Shown piece after piece: positions 1 to 9,443 of a stretch of DNA of 64,000 bases. The notes under the pieces were generated by a model that was not told where the DNA came from, searched no databases, and was given only the letters and a program-made list of their open reading frames with translations. Every line of letters starts with the position of its first letter. Positions within the stretch are counted from its first letter, which is position 1. This DNA comes from Limosilactobacillus reuteri. GTDB taxonomy: Bacteria > Bacillota > Bacilli > Lactobacillales > Lactobacillaceae. The DNA is taken from assembly GCF_003072625.1 (NCBI RefSeq), contig NZ_CP027805.1, forward strand, positions 441,501-505,500. Direction: 5' to 3'. The position numbers and the translations under genes are program-made.

Positions 1-1487
1 TAACTTATATCGGAGGTGTAATCAGGTGCGACAATCGCAGAAAACAGAACAACAAGCTGACCGCTTGTCGAGGATAGGTTTGGAAAACCGAAAGTACACA
101 AGGGCGCGTAGTACCGGTTATGGTGAAGGTAAAGGTATGAGTGTCACTATCCAAGACCTGGTCTTGGATCGCAATAACCTTAATCAGGCTTATTTGCGAG
201 TTAAGAGAAATAAAGGAGCAGCAGGCGTTGATGATATGACAGTCAATGACCTTCTACCATATCTCAGAGAAAATAAGACGGAACTGATCGCTAGTTTGCG
301 TGAGGGCAAGTATAAACCAGCTCCAGTCAAACGGGTAGAAATTCCGAAGCCTAATGGTGGAGTAAGAAGACTTGGAATACCAACGGTGGTGGACCGAATG
401 GTTCAACAAGCTGTAGCCCAAATTCTTACGCCTATCTTTGAGCGTGTTTTCTCTGATAATAGCTTTGGCTTCCGTCCCCACCGTGGGGCCCATGACGCTA
501 TTTCGAAAGTAGTAGATCTTTATAATCAAGGTTATCGAAGAGTTGTCGACTTAGACCTAAAAGCCTATTTTGATAACGTTAATCATGACTTGATGATTAA
601 GTATCTCCAACAATATATTGATGACCCATGGACACTAAGACTCATTCGTAAGTTTCTAACTAGCGGAGTCTTAGACCATGGGCTTTTCGCTAAGAGTGAA
701 AAAGGAACCCCACAAGGAGGGCCATTGTCACCACTACTGGCGAACATCTATCTAAATGAGTTGGACAAAGAGTTGACTAGACGTGGTCACCACTTTGTGC
801 GCTATGCGGATGATTGTAACATCTATGTTAAAAGTCAACGAGCCGGAGAACGAGTAATGCGAAGCATTACCCAGTTTCTAGAAAAGCGCTTGAAAGTTAA
901 AGTGAACCCAGATAAAACCAAAGTCGGTAGCCCGCTACGGTTGAAGTTCCTTGGCTTTTCGTTGGGTGTAGACCACAATGGGGCCTACGCCCGTCCAGCT
1001 AAACAATCGCAACAACGAGTAAAGAAAGCACTGAAGTTATTAACTAAACGTAATCGTGGAATATCTCTGACAAGAATGTTTGAAGAAATTCATCGAAAAA
1101 TGCGTGGGTGGCTTCAGTACTACTCAATTGGGAAACTAACTAACTTTATTCAACGCCTTGACAAGTGGTTGAGGGTCCGAATAAGGCAGTATATTTGGAA
1201 GCAATGGAAAAAGTTTAAAACTAAGGTAACTAACTTACAGAAGTTGGGGCTGTCCCAGCATGATGCATATGTCTTCGCTAGTACCCGAAAGGGCTACTGG
1301 CGAACTGCACATAGTAAGACCTTGAGCTATTCTCTAACTAATAGAAAACTGGAACAACTCGGACTTATGAATATGTCCAAGACGCTCCAGTCAATTCAAT
1401 GTGATTAAGTTGTCGAACCGCCGTATACGGAACCGTACGTACGGTGGTGTGAGAGGTCGATAATTGAACTAATCAATTATCTCCTAC
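1..1487 (+). mobile_element. Group II intron, 3' portion (5' end outside window)
   Basis: The element holds an intron-encoded reverse transcriptase/maturase followed by a typical domain V and domain VI. Domain V is about 1415-1455: a GC-rich arm at 1417-1426 pairs with an arm ending near 1450. Domain VI is a hairpin with arms 1459-1467 and 1473-1481. The 3' boundary is placed near 1487 after TCCTAC, which resembles the usual intron end; this exact base is inferred. Domains I-III and the 5' exon lie before the window. The intron ends just upstream of the promoter of the HD-domain gene. Confidence 0.85.
26..1408 (+). CDS. ltrA: Group II intron reverse transcriptase/maturase
   Basis: 460-residue LtrA-type protein, needed for splicing and retrohoming of the intron that encodes it. 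The GTG start follows GGAGGT at 12-17 with 8-nt spacing. The RT palm is clear: block with GTPQGGPLSPLLAN at about 227-240 and the catalytic YADD at 260-263. The maturase (X) domain follows at about 340-420 with the RGWLQYY-like motif. I see no zinc-finger/HNH endonuclease region at the C-terminus, so mobility would depend on an endonuclease-independent route. The ORF looks intact. Other bacterial RT classes (DGR, retron) are unlikely because of the domain V/VI structure directly downstream. Confidence 0.93.
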   Translation: MRQSQKTEQQADRLSRIGLENRKYTRARSTGYGEGKGMSVTIQDLVLDRNNLNQAYLRVKRNKGAAGVDDMTVNDLLPYLRENKTELIASLREGKYKPAPVKRVEIPKPNGGVRRLGIPTVVDRMVQQAVAQILTPIFERVFSDNSFGFRPHRGAHDAISKVVDLYNQGYRRVVDLDLKAYFDNVNHDLMIKYLQQYIDDPWTLRLIRKFLTSGVLDHGLFAKSEKGTPQGGPLSPLLANIYLNELDKELTRRGHHFVRYADDCNIYVKSQRAGERVMRSITQFLEKRLKVKVNPDKTKVGSPLRLKFLGFSLGVDHNGAYARPAKQSQQRVKKALKLLTKRNRGISLTRMFEEIHRKMRGWLQYYSIGKLTNFIQRLDKWLRVRIRQYIWKQWKKFKTKVTNLQKLGLSQHDAYVFASTRKGYWRTAHSKTLSYSLTNRKLEQLGLMNMSKTLQSIQCD

Positions 1488-1540
1488 TCGATTATACGAT
1501 ATCGGGGATGTCACTAAGATTAAATTTTTCCTCACCTTTC

Positions 1541-1568
1541 TTGAAATTTCGCCAAAAAATTGTATGAT
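1541..1568 (+). promoter_or_regulatory. Promoter of HD-domain gene
   Basis: TTGAAA (1541-1546), 16-bp spacer, TATGAT (1563-1568), ending 35 bp before the ATG. It lies outside the intron, so the gene keeps its own promoter. Confidence 0.6.
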
Positions 1569-1603
1569 TGTACAAATTAATTATTTTTTGGGAGGAATTC
1601 ATC

Positions 1604-2242
1604 ATGGGAATGCATGAATATTTGAAAAGTTTAAGTGACCTTGAAATGATCAACCGGGCTCCAGGATATTTTAAATTTGAAGAACACAATGTGGCTGCCC
1701 ATTCCTTTAAAGTAACGCAAGCAGCACAAATGCTTGGTGATATTGAAGAACAAGCCGGAAATGAAATCGATTGGCGTTCTTTATATGAAAAAGCCCTTAA
1801 TCATGACTATACAGAACGTTTTATTGGTGACATCAAAACGCCGGTAAAGTATGCTACCCCTGAATTACGCTCAATGCTGGCACGGGTTGATAAATCATTA
1901 ACAGAAAACTTTATTCAATCTGAAATTCCGGCTGAGTTCCGGGCTGCTTATGAACGACGATTTGCGGAAGGGAAAGATGATACTTTAGAAGGTAAAATCC
2001 TCGCAGTTGCTGATAAGATTGATCTTATGTATGAATCATTTGGTGAGATTCAAAAAGGTAATCCTGAACCAGTTTATATGGATATTTATAAGTCGAGCTT
2101 GACAGCAATTATGGATTTTCGTGATATGGCTAGTGTCCAGTATTTCCTTAAGAAGATTTTGCCAGAATTATTAAAAGATAATGCAGATGGTAATGCGAAA
2201 AACCAATTAGCGATTATTACTACGCAAATTATTCAACAATAA
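1604..2242 (+). CDS. HD-domain phosphohydrolase, YfbR-like
   Basis: 212-residue HD-superfamily metal-dependent hydrolase. The N-terminus has the His of the metal site (EHNVAAHSFKV, about 26-36), then NHDYTERFIGD (about 66-76) supplies the HD doublet, and VADKIDLMYE (about 131-140) carries the distal Asp. This spacing resembles YfbR-type 5'-deoxynucleotidases, so a role in nucleotide clean-up is likely but the substrate is unproven. The ATG at 1604 is chosen over an upstream in-frame TTG because GGAGG (1591-1595) lies 8 nt before it. Monocistronic, with its own promoter. Confidence 0.85.
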   Translation: MGMHEYLKSLSDLEMINRAPGYFKFEEHNVAAHSFKVTQAAQMLGDIEEQAGNEIDWRSLYEKALNHDYTERFIGDIKTPVKYATPELRSMLARVDKSLTENFIQSEIPAEFRAAYERRFAEGKDDTLEGKILAVADKIDLMYESFGEIQKGNPEPVYMDIYKSSLTAIMDFRDMASVQYFLKKILPELLKDNADGNAKNQLAIITTQIIQQ

Positions 2243-2274
2243 TTTATGCTTTTAGGCTTCCTTTTATCAAATAG

Positions 2275-2302
2275 TTGATTTTTGCAAACGCTTTCTTATA
2301 AT
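2275..2302 (+). promoter_or_regulatory. Promoter with cre-like site
   Basis: TTGATT (2275-2280), 16-bp spacer, TATAAT (2297-2302). The spacer holds TGCAAACGCTTTCT (2283-2296), matching 12 of 14 positions of the CcpA cre consensus TGWNANCGNTNWCA. It drives the small membrane protein at 2348. The cre call is inference. Confidence 0.5.
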
Positions 2303-2347
2303 AGAAATAGAAGGTAAAAACTAACAAGGTAAAGGGAGGCGGCAAGG

Positions 2348-2620
2348 ATGACACCAAGTTTATTTGCAGGAACATTTGCAATTTTAGTATTATGGTTAAT
2401 CGTTGATATTATCTGGGAATTGAGTCGACCAAGAGACATTGTAATGCGGCGCCTTTGTGCTTGGCTTAATCTTATTGCGATTATTGGTGGTTTTTCCGTA
2501 TTTTATGGAGTAACTCATTTTGATAATGCTAACCTTGTTCCATGTTTTATTTGTTTGAATTGGATTAATGTTGTTGCCGCGGGTTTACAATTTTACTTTG
2601 GTTACTTTCGGCATAGTTAA
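2348..2620 (+). CDS. Small membrane protein, unknown function
   Basis: 90 residues with three likely membrane segments: about 5-23, 39-57 and 66-84. Two Cys sit in PCFICLNW near residue 66, and a Trp/Glu pair lies near the first helix. GGGAGG sits 9 nt before the ATG. I do not recognise a named family. The gene stands alone between a cre-containing promoter and a strong terminator at 2642-2696. Confidence 0.7.
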   Translation: MTPSLFAGTFAILVLWLIVDIIWELSRPRDIVMRRLCAWLNLIAIIGGFSVFYGVTHFDNANLVPCFICLNWINVVAAGLQFYFGYFRHS

Positions 2621-2641
2621 ATGACAAATAAAATATTTTAA

Positions 2642-2696
2642 GAAGTGAGTGAAAATGGTCTTGTTTGGAGAGATTATTTTCTACTCACTTTTTTAC
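2642..2696 (+). terminator. Rho-independent terminator
   Basis: AAGTGAGT...ACTCACTT arms, extended inside by AAAAT/ATTTT, followed by a T-run at 2689-2694. It ends the small membrane-protein transcript before uvrBA. Confidence 0.75.
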
Positions 2697-2710
2697 TGTA
2701 AATTTATAGA

Positions 2711-2724
2711 CGAATACATGTTTG
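2711..2724 (+). promoter_or_regulatory. LexA (SOS) box candidate upstream of uvrBA
   Basis: CGAATACATGTTTG differs from the Gram-positive LexA consensus CGAAC-N4-GTTCG at two symmetric positions only. It lies just ahead of an extended -10 (TG-A-TAAACT at about 2727-2735). uvrBA is a classic SOS target, so repression by LexA is likely though inferred. Confidence 0.6.
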
Positions 2725-2765
2725 GGTGATAAACTAATAACAGTAAATAATAAATAGTTAGTGAT

Positions 2766-2811
2766 AAGTGGGATGCGGTAATTTATGAAGTTGCGATTCC
2801 ACTTTATTTTA
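2766..2811 (+). terminator. Terminator-like hairpin in uvrB leader
   Basis: Arms 2766-2774 and 2796-2804 pair over 9 bp (one G-U). They are followed by a T-rich stretch, 31 nt before the uvrB start. It could act as an attenuator or simply be leader structure. Confidence 0.4.
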
Positions 2812-2841
2812 TTTAACTGCGACGTAAGGGAGGAAATTCTT

Positions 2842-4857
2842 TTGATTTACCGGCAACCAGATAAAAAATTTGAACTAGTGTCAGAGTACAAGCCAACCGG
2901 CGACCAGCCCCAAGCAATTAATCAATTGACAAAGGGGATTGAAGATGAAAAAAAAGCTCAAATCTTATTAGGGGCAACAGGAACAGGAAAAACATTTACG
3001 ATCTCAAATGTGATTGCTAATGTCAATAAGCCAACTTTAATTCTTTCCCATAATAAGACCTTAGCTGGGCAACTTTATGGTGAAATGAAAAAATTCTTCC
3101 CTCATAACGCGGTTGAATATTTTGTTTCCTATTATGACTACTATCAACCGGAAGCATATGTTCCATCAAGCGATACTTATATTGAAAAAGATGCGTCAAT
3201 TAATGATGAGATTGATAAGTTGCGGCACTCTGCCACCACTTCCTTGTTGGAACGAAATGATGTAATTGTTGTTGCCTCTGTTTCTAGTATTTTTGGATTA
3301 GGAGATCCTCGTGAATACCAAAATAGCGTCCTTTCTTTGCGTGTTGGTCAAGAGATTGAACGTGATCGATTGTTGACCGAACTGGTTAATATTCAATTCG
3401 ATCGCAATGATATTGATTTTCAACGGGGACGTTTCCGCGTTCGTGGTGATGTAGTTGAAATCTTTCCGGCGTCGCGTGATGAACGGGCATTGCGAATTGA
3501 ATTCTTCGGGGATGAAATTGACCGGATTCGTGAAGTTGATGCGCTGACAGGCGAAGTGATTGGTGACCGGGACCATGTTTCTATCTTCCCGGCGACTCAC
3601 TTTATGACTAATGAAGAAGTCATGGATCGGGCATTACCACAAATTGAAGCTGATATGAAGAAACAGGTAAAGAAGTTTACTGATGAGGGAAAGCTTCTTG
3701 AAGCAGAACGGATTCAGCAACGGACAACTTATGATATTGAAATGATGCGTGAGATGGGCTACACCAATGGAATCGAGAATTATTCGCGTTATATGGATGG
3801 TCGAAAGCCCGGTGAACCTCCTTATACCTTATTGGATTTCTTCCCTAAAGATTTCTTATTAGTTGTTGATGAGTCCCACCAAACTATGCCGCAAGTACGG
3901 GGAATGTATAATGGGGACCGGGCGCGGAAACAAATGTTAATTGATTATGGGTTCCGCTTACCGAGTGCGCTTGATAATCGACCATTAAAACTACCAGAAT
4001 TTGAACAACATGTTAATCAAGTTGTATATATGTCTGCAACTCCGGGCCCATATGAAATGGAACAGACAAACCACGTTGCTCAGCAAATTATTCGACCGAC
4101 TGGGTTGCTTGACCCAACAGTTGAAGTTCGCCCGGTAATGGGACAGATTGATGACCTAGTTGGTGAAATTAACAAACGTATTGAGAAAAATGAACGTGTT
4201 TTTGTTACGACCCTGACGAAGAAGATGTCCGAAGACCTTACGGATTATCTAAAGGATATGGGGTTAAAGGTCAAATACCTTCATAGTGATATTAAGACTC
4301 TTGAACGGACGCAAATCATTCGTGATCTTCGTCTTGGCAAATTTGATGTTCTTGTTGGAATTAACCTTTTGCGGGAAGGTCTAGATGTTCCAGAAGTATC
4401 CTTGGTCGTCATCCTTGATGCTGATAAGGAAGGCTTTTTACGTAATGAACGTTCCCTTATTCAGACGATTGGTAGGGCGGCCCGGAATGAAAACGGGGCA
4501 GTAATTATGTATGCTGATACTGTCACTGACTCGATGCAAAAGGCAATGGATGAAACAAAGCGGCGACGGACGATTCAGATGAAATACAATGAAGAACATC
4601 ACATTACGCCGCATACAATCATCAAGCCAATTCAAGAAGCAATTACTGTTACTAAGAAAGCAACGGATGAAACTGAAACAGATAACAGTGCTGAATTTAC
4701 TGACAAAGATTTTGCAAAGCTAGGTAAAGAGGCCCAAGCAAAGATGCTTGATGAATTAACAGAGCAAATGCGCTCTGCTGCTAAACGCCTTGACTTTGAA
4801 CAGGCTGCTACGCTTCGTGATACAATAATGGAATTAAAGACAAAAGCAAAAAAATAA
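2842..4857 (+). CDS. uvrB: Excinuclease ABC subunit B
   Basis: DNA helicase-like damage verifier of nucleotide excision repair; it receives damaged DNA from UvrA and recruits UvrC. The Walker A motif GATGTGKT is at 44-51, and the beta-hairpin region [12 protein letters not shown] is at about 92-103. The later helicase motifs are present ([23 protein letters not shown]), with a C-terminal UVR coiled coil (about 630-665). TTG at 2842 is taken as start because GGGAGG lies about 8 nt before it and the family begins [12 protein letters not shown]; an upstream in-frame ATG at 2785 has no ribosome site and falls inside a leader hairpin. 671 residues, normal length. uvrA follows after 15 nt. Confidence 0.97.
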   Translation: MIYRQPDKKFELVSEYKPTGDQPQAINQLTKGIEDEKKAQILLGATGTGKTFTISNVIANVNKPTLILSHNKTLAGQLYGEMKKFFPHNAVEYFVSYYDYYQPEAYVPSSDTYIEKDASINDEIDKLRHSATTSLLERNDVIVVASVSSIFGLGDPREYQNSVLSLRVGQEIERDRLLTELVNIQFDRNDIDFQRGRFRVRGDVVEIFPASRDERALRIEFFGDEIDRIREVDALTGEVIGDRDHVSIFPATHFMTNEEVMDRALPQIEADMKKQVKKFTDEGKLLEAERIQQRTTYDIEMMREMGYTNGIENYSRYMDGRKPGEPPYTLLDFFPKDFLLVVDESHQTMPQVRGMYNGDRARKQMLIDYGFRLPSALDNRPLKLPEFEQHVNQVVYMSATPGPYEMEQTNHVAQQIIRPTGLLDPTVEVRPVMGQIDDLVGEINKRIEKNERVFVTTLTKKMSEDLTDYLKDMGLKVKYLHSDIKTLERTQIIRDLRLGKFDVLVGINLLREGLDVPEVSLVVILDADKEGFLRNERSLIQTIGRAARNENGAVIMYADTVTDSMQKAMDETKRRRTIQMKYNEEHHITPHTIIKPIQEAITVTKKATDETETDNSAEFTDKDFAKLGKEAQAKMLDELTEQMRSAAKRLDFEQAATLRDTIMELKTKAKK

Positions 4858-4872
4858 AGGAGGGATTATTTC

Positions 4873-7737
4873 GTGGCAAATGATAAGATCATAATTCATG
4901 GGGCACGGGCTCATAACCTAAAAAATATTGATATTACTATTCCGAAAAACAAGTTAGTTGTTGTAACTGGTCTGTCAGGTTCGGGAAAGAGTTCTTTAGC
5001 TTTTGACACCTTATATGCAGAAGGGCAACGGCGTTATGTGGAAAGTTTATCAGCTTATGCACGACAATTTTTAGGCCAGATGGATAAGCCGGATGTGGAC
5101 TCAATTGACGGTCTCTCCCCCGCAATTTCAATTGATCAAAAAACGACTTCCCATAATCCACGCTCAACGGTCGGAACGGTGACTGAAATTAACGATTTTC
5201 TACGTTTGCTATGGGCACGGGTTGGGACGCCGATTTGTCCGAATGATAATATTCCAATTACTAGTCAGTCACCAGAACAAATGGTGGATCGGGTACTAGA
5301 ATTGCCTGAACGGACACGTCTTCAAATTCTTTCGCCGGTTGTTCGTGACAAAAAGGGAACACAAAAGAAAGTCTTTGAAACGATTAAACGTGAAGGATTT
5401 GTCCGCGTTCAAGTAGATGGCGAAACTTATGACCTAGATTCAGTCCCAGAGCTAGATAAAAATAAAAAACATACAGTCAATGTTGTGATTGATCGAATCA
5501 TCATTAAAGAGGGGATTAGGTCGCGGCTATTTGACTCCTTTGAATCAGCTCTCCGCTTAAGCGATGGTTATGCGATTGCTGATGTGATTGGGGGAGAACC
5601 AATTCCATTTTCTGAACAATATGCTTGTCCCATTTGTGGTTTTACAGTTGGTGAATTAGAGCCACGGCTATTCTCCTTCAATGCTCCTATTGGTGCTTGT
5701 CCAGAGTGTGAAGGCTTAGGGCTAAAACTTGAAGTAGATATTGATTTAGTGGTTCCTGACCAAACAAAAACCTTAAAAGAAGGTGCAATTGTTCCTTGGA
5801 ATCCAATCTCATCGCAATACTATCCCCAAATGTTGGAACAATTCTGCAAGTCGGTTGGCATTGATATGGATACTCCTTTCAATAAGTTGTCAAAAAAGCA
5901 ACAGCAACAGATTTTGTACGGTAATGGTGAAACACCATTCCACTTCCATTATGAAAATGACTTTGGAGGCATTCGGGATGTCGATGTGCCATTTGAAGGT
6001 GTCATCAATAATATCAGTCGACGATACCGGGAGACTAACTCAGATTTTACAAGGGAACAAATGAGAAAGTATATGACTGAGCTTCCATGTCCGGTTTGTC
6101 ATGGTTATCGGTTAAATCAGCGGGCCTTAGCGGTAAAGATTGATGGGCGAAATATCGGTGAAGTTTCTGCTTTACCAATTAGTGATTCTCTTGAATTCTT
6201 CAAGAACATCAAACTTTCTGCACAAAAAAATGAAATTGCTAAGCCGATTTTAAAAGAAATCATTGATCGATTAACCTTTATGAAAAATGTTGGAGTTGAA
6301 TACTTAACTTTAAGTCGTTCAGCTCGAACTCTTTCAGGAGGAGAAGCTCAGCGGATTCGGTTAGCAACCCAAATTGGTTCTAATTTATCAGGAGTAATGT
6401 ATGTTCTTGATGAACCGTCAATTGGCCTTCATCAACGTGATAATGACCGTTTGATTGAATCGTTAAAGGCCATGCGTGATCTTGGCAATACACTTGTTGT
6501 TGTAGAACATGATGAAGATACCATGCGTGCAGCCGATTACATTGTCGATATTGGTCCTGGAGCTGGTGAAAATGGAGGCCAAGTGATGGCTGCCGGAACT
6601 CCTAAGCAAATTATGCGATCACGGAAGTCGTTAACTGGCCAATACTTATCAGGGAAAAAATTTATTCCAGTGCCTCAAGAGCGTCGAGTAGGTAACGGTA
6701 AGAAAATTACTATTACAGGAGCGGCAGAAAATAACTTAAAGGATATTACAGTTGATTTTCCGCTTGGTGAGTTTATTTGCGTAACGGGGGTTTCTGGTTC
6801 AGGAAAGTCAACCCTTGTTAATATGATTCTCAAAAGGGTCTTGGCACAAAAATTGAATAATAATTCAGCAAAACCTGGTAAGTATAAGTCGATTAGTGGG
6901 GTTGAAAATATTGAGAAAGTTATCAATATTGATCAATCGCCAATTGGTCGTACTCCACGAAGTAATCCTGCAACTTATACGGGGGTCTTTGATGACATCC
7001 GTGAATTATTTGCCCAAACCAACCAAGCTAAAATGCGCGGCTATACTAAGGGGCGTTTTAGTTTTAACGTTAAGGGAGGACGCTGTGAAGCCTGTCGTGG
7101 GGACGGAATTATTAAAATTGAAATGAACTTCTTGCCAGATGTTTATGTACCATGTGAAGTTTGTCATGGGACACGTTATAATTCTGAAACACTTGAAGTT
7201 GAATACAAAGGCAAGAATATTGCTGAAGTTCTTAATATGACTGTTTCGGAGGCTCTTGACTTCTTTAGTGCGATTCCGAAAATTAAGCGCAAATTGCAAA
7301 CTATTGAAGATGTTGGGCTTGGCTATGTTCACCTTGGCCAACCAGCCACTACTCTGTCAGGTGGAGAAGCTCAACGAATGAAATTAGCAGCTGAGCTTCA
7401 CCGGCAATCTCACGGGAAGAGTTTTTATATTTTGGATGAGCCGACTACGGGATTGCACATGGACGATATCAAACGCTTATTAGCAGTCCTTCAACGATTA
7501 GTCGATGCTGGAAATACTGTTTTAGTAATTGAACATGATTTAGACGTTGTAAAATCAGCGGACTGGTTAATTGATCTCGGCCCTGAAGGAGGAGCTGGTG
7601 GAGGTAGTGTTGTAGCCACTGGCACTCCAGAGCAAGTAGCAGAAGTAAAGGGAAGCTACACTGGTAAATATTTAAAAGAGATGCTCAAACGTGATCAAAA
7701 ATGGGCAGAAGAACGAGAAGCTAAGCAAAAAAAGTAG
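4873..7737 (+). CDS. uvrA: Excinuclease ABC subunit A
   Basis: 954-residue ABC-type ATPase that scans DNA for bulky lesions and loads UvrB. Two ABC modules are visible: Walker A GLSGSGKS (33-40) with signature [12 protein letters not shown] near 490, and Walker A GVSGSGKS near 640 with [12 protein letters not shown] near 830. Zinc-finger cysteines appear as CPICGF...CPEC (about 254-277), CPVCHG (about 406) and CEACRG...CEVCHG (about 738-765). GTG start with an AGGAGGG site 9 nt upstream. Co-transcribed with uvrB, so under the same SOS control. Confidence 0.97.
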   Translation: MANDKIIIHGARAHNLKNIDITIPKNKLVVVTGLSGSGKSSLAFDTLYAEGQRRYVESLSAYARQFLGQMDKPDVDSIDGLSPAISIDQKTTSHNPRSTVGTVTEINDFLRLLWARVGTPICPNDNIPITSQSPEQMVDRVLELPERTRLQILSPVVRDKKGTQKKVFETIKREGFVRVQVDGETYDLDSVPELDKNKKHTVNVVIDRIIIKEGIRSRLFDSFESALRLSDGYAIADVIGGEPIPFSEQYACPICGFTVGELEPRLFSFNAPIGACPECEGLGLKLEVDIDLVVPDQTKTLKEGAIVPWNPISSQYYPQMLEQFCKSVGIDMDTPFNKLSKKQQQQILYGNGETPFHFHYENDFGGIRDVDVPFEGVINNISRRYRETNSDFTREQMRKYMTELPCPVCHGYRLNQRALAVKIDGRNIGEVSALPISDSLEFFKNIKLSAQKNEIAKPILKEIIDRLTFMKNVGVEYLTLSRSARTLSGGEAQRIRLATQIGSNLSGVMYVLDEPSIGLHQRDNDRLIESLKAMRDLGNTLVVVEHDEDTMRAADYIVDIGPGAGENGGQVMAAGTPKQIMRSRKSLTGQYLSGKKFIPVPQERRVGNGKKITITGAAENNLKDITVDFPLGEFICVTGVSGSGKSTLVNMILKRVLAQKLNNNSAKPGKYKSISGVENIEKVINIDQSPIGRTPRSNPATYTGVFDDIRELFAQTNQAKMRGYTKGRFSFNVKGGRCEACRGDGIIKIEMNFLPDVYVPCEVCHGTRYNSETLEVEYKGKNIAEVLNMTVSEALDFFSAIPKIKRKLQTIEDVGLGYVHLGQPATTLSGGEAQRMKLAAELHRQSHGKSFYILDEPTTGLHMDDIKRLLAVLQRLVDAGNTVLVIEHDLDVVKSADWLIDLGPEGGAGGGSVVATGTPEQVAEVKGSYTGKYLKEMLKRDQKWAEEREAKQKK

Positions 7738-7766
7738 TTGAAATCTAATTCTTCTAATGGTATTCT
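7738..7766 (+). promoter_or_regulatory. Promoter of steT leader
   Basis: TTGAAA (7738-7743), 17-bp spacer, TATTCT (7761-7766) with TGG just before the -10 (extended -10). It begins right at the uvrA stop codon, and transcription should start near 7773, ahead of the leader peptide. Confidence 0.65.
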
Positions 7767-7802
7767 AATAAAGATCAAAGTACACGAAACGAGGGAAAAG
7801 AA

Positions 7803-7874
7803 ATGTTATTTTTTAATAATCAAAACCAACAATTTTCTTCCTCCTCAGCCTCTAACTCTATTAAGGCTGAGTGA
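7803..7874 (+). CDS. Serine-rich leader peptide (23 aa)
   Basis: Short ORF, ATG at 7803 preceded by GAGGGAAAAG, TGA at 7872-7874. Residues 12-19 read SSSSASNS: six serines in eight codons, all UCN (TCT, TCC, TCC, TCA, TCT, TCT). The coding sequence contains a perfect 8-bp inverted repeat (7844-7851 with 7864-7871). Its position ahead of a terminator and a SteT-like serine/threonine exchanger gene makes it a likely stalling peptide that senses charged tRNA-Ser. Too small for routine gene calling. Confidence 0.7.
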   Translation: MLFFNNQNQQFSSSSASNSIKAE

Positions 7875-7971
7875 TTTTGGTGTACCCAATCAATAGGTTT
7901 ATATAGACTCGGGTTCTCTACTAATCATTTGGCATGACCAAATTGCATTAATAGATGGTACCCGGGTTTTT
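7844..7971 (+). promoter_or_regulatory. Ribosome-mediated transcription attenuator (candidate)
   Basis: Four arms are visible: 1 = CTCAGCCT 7844-7851; 2 = AAGGCTGAGT 7863-7872; 3 = ACTCGGGTT 7907-7915; 4 = GGTACCCGGGT 7957-7967. Arms 1:2 pair perfectly over 8 bp. Arms 3:4 form the terminator stem, and 7967-7971 is the T-run; inside its loop is a second hairpin (7927-7932 with 7938-7943). Arm 2 can also pair with arm 3 (six pairs, then one mismatch and two more), giving the antiterminator. A ribosome stalled on the serine codons would cover arm 1 and favour 2:3. Confidence 0.65.
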
Positions 7972-8004
7972 ATTTTGCCTAATATTAAGAATGGGGGAAT
8001 GATG

Positions 8005-9336
8005 ATGAATCAACAACCAACAGATGAACTAAAAAGGTCGCTTGGATTTTGGTCCGCTATTTCGATTGTTGTTGGGACAATTATTGGATCGGGGATATTC
8101 TTTAAACAAGGATCTGTTCTTGATAGTGCTGGTACATCTACGCTTGCAATTGCCGCTTGGGTATTTGGCGGAATTATTACTTTAACTGGTGGATTAACAG
8201 TGGCGGAAATCGGTGCTCAGATGCCATATACCGGGGGACTATATGTTTATATTGAAAACTTGTATGGTCGCCTTTTGGGATTTTTAGCTGGGTGGATGCA
8301 AGTAATTGTTTATGGACCAGCAATTATTGCTTCGGTTGCCGGATTTATGAGTATTTTAATGGCAAACTTCTTTGGCTTAGGCCCCCAGTGGCGGATACCT
8401 TTAGCAGTGATTACTGTGATTGCAATTGGAGTAATGAACCTTTTTGAAAATAAAGTTGGTGCAATTTTTTCGATTATTACAACTGCTGGAAAAATGATTC
8501 CAGTTGCGGCAATTATTATCTTTGGTTTGTTCTGGGGACATCAAGATGCTTTTGGTCAAACAGTTACCGAAATTCATCAATCAACTGGTGGCTTTGGGGT
8601 AGCAGTTTTAGCAACCTTATTTGGTTATGATGGTTGGATTTTGATTGCAAACCTTGGGGGAGAAATGAAAAATCCTCAAAAATTATTGCCACGAGCTATT
8701 ATTTTAGGGATTACTGCTGTTCTTATTATTTACACTTTAATTACTGTTGGAATTCTTAAGTTCCTTCCGGTTAATACTATTCATCGGTTAGGCGAAAATG
8801 CAACTGCATATTTAGCAGTGAAAGCCTTTGGCGCAATTGGAGGAAAATTGCTGTCAGCCGGAATTATTATTTCGATGATGGGAACTTTGAACGGAAAAAT
8901 GATTACTTTTCCACGGATTGTATATGCAATGGCGCGTCGTCATGATTTGCCATTCTCGCGCTATCTCGCATATATCACGCCAAAGGGTAAGTCACCAGTA
9001 GTCGCAACGATGTTTATTATTGTTCTTGCAACGATCATGATGTTTTTCTTTGACCCTGATCACTTGTCAGATTTATGTGTGTTTACTGTTTATTGTTTCT
9101 ACCTTTTAGCATTCTTTGGGATCTTTATTTTACGACACAGAAATAAGGGACCACGCCCATTCAGCACGCCCCTTTATCCCTTAGTACCAATTATTGCGAT
9201 TGCTGGTGGAATCTTTGTCCTCGTAAGCGAAGTTATGAATGATCCAGCTGGTGTGATTCTTTTTATCGGAATTGTCATAGTAGGATTGCCAATCTTATAT
9301 ATTGTTAAACGAATGGATCAACGACGGATGCATTAA
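8005..9336 (+). CDS. steT: Serine/threonine exchanger, SteT-like (APC superfamily, LAT family)
   Basis: 443-residue amino-acid antiporter with about 12 membrane segments. The sequence closely follows the Bacillus SteT pattern as I remember it: VGTIIGSGIF near the N-terminus, then GGLYVYIENLYG, WMQVIVYGPAII, ATLFGYDGWILIANLGGEMKNP and a late FFGIFILRHRNKG. By homology it would exchange serine and threonine (possibly aromatic amino acids) across the cytoplasmic membrane. ATG at 8005 is chosen because GGGGG (7993-7997) is 7 nt upstream; ATGs at 7999 and 8002 are too close and TTG at 7975 lies in the terminator tail. Expression probably depends on the serine-codon attenuator in its leader. Confidence 0.85.
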   Translation: MNQQPTDELKRSLGFWSAISIVVGTIIGSGIFFKQGSVLDSAGTSTLAIAAWVFGGIITLTGGLTVAEIGAQMPYTGGLYVYIENLYGRLLGFLAGWMQVIVYGPAIIASVAGFMSILMANFFGLGPQWRIPLAVITVIAIGVMNLFENKVGAIFSIITTAGKMIPVAAIIIFGLFWGHQDAFGQTVTEIHQSTGGFGVAVLATLFGYDGWILIANLGGEMKNPQKLLPRAIILGITAVLIIYTLITVGILKFLPVNTIHRLGENATAYLAVKAFGAIGGKLLSAGIIISMMGTLNGKMITFPRIVYAMARRHDLPFSRYLAYITPKGKSPVVATMFIIVLATIMMFFFDPDHLSDLCVFTVYCFYLLAFFGIFILRHRNKGPRPFSTPLYPLVPIIAIAGGIFVLVSEVMNDPAGVILFIGIVIVGLPILYIVKRMDQRRMH

Positions 9337-9342
9337 TTTTTG

Positions 9343-9368
9343 AGGCTAAGTTTAACTTGGCCTTTTTT
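9343..9368 (+). terminator. Terminator after steT
   Basis: GGCTAAGT/ACTTGGCC stem followed by six T. Confidence 0.75.
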
Positions 9369-9379
9369 GTTGCTTAAAC

Positions 9380-9408
9380 AAGACACACCCGGCTTGATGT
9401 GATAAAAT
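9380..9408 (+). promoter_or_regulatory. Promoter of rapZ-yvcK-whiA
   Basis: AAGACA (9380-9385), 17-bp spacer, TAAAAT (9403-9408) with TGA directly before it (extended -10). Confidence 0.6.
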
Positions 9409-9443
9409 AATTGGGTAGCTGTATGCGAAAAGAGGAACTAGTG

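Noticed and set aside
7951-7971. T-box riboswitch (AGATGGTACCCGGG resembles the T-box sequence)
   Set aside because: The motif lies in the 3' arm of the terminator with the T-run straight after it, whereas a T-box lies in the 5' side. No stem I or specifier loop is visible, and the leader peptide explains the region better.
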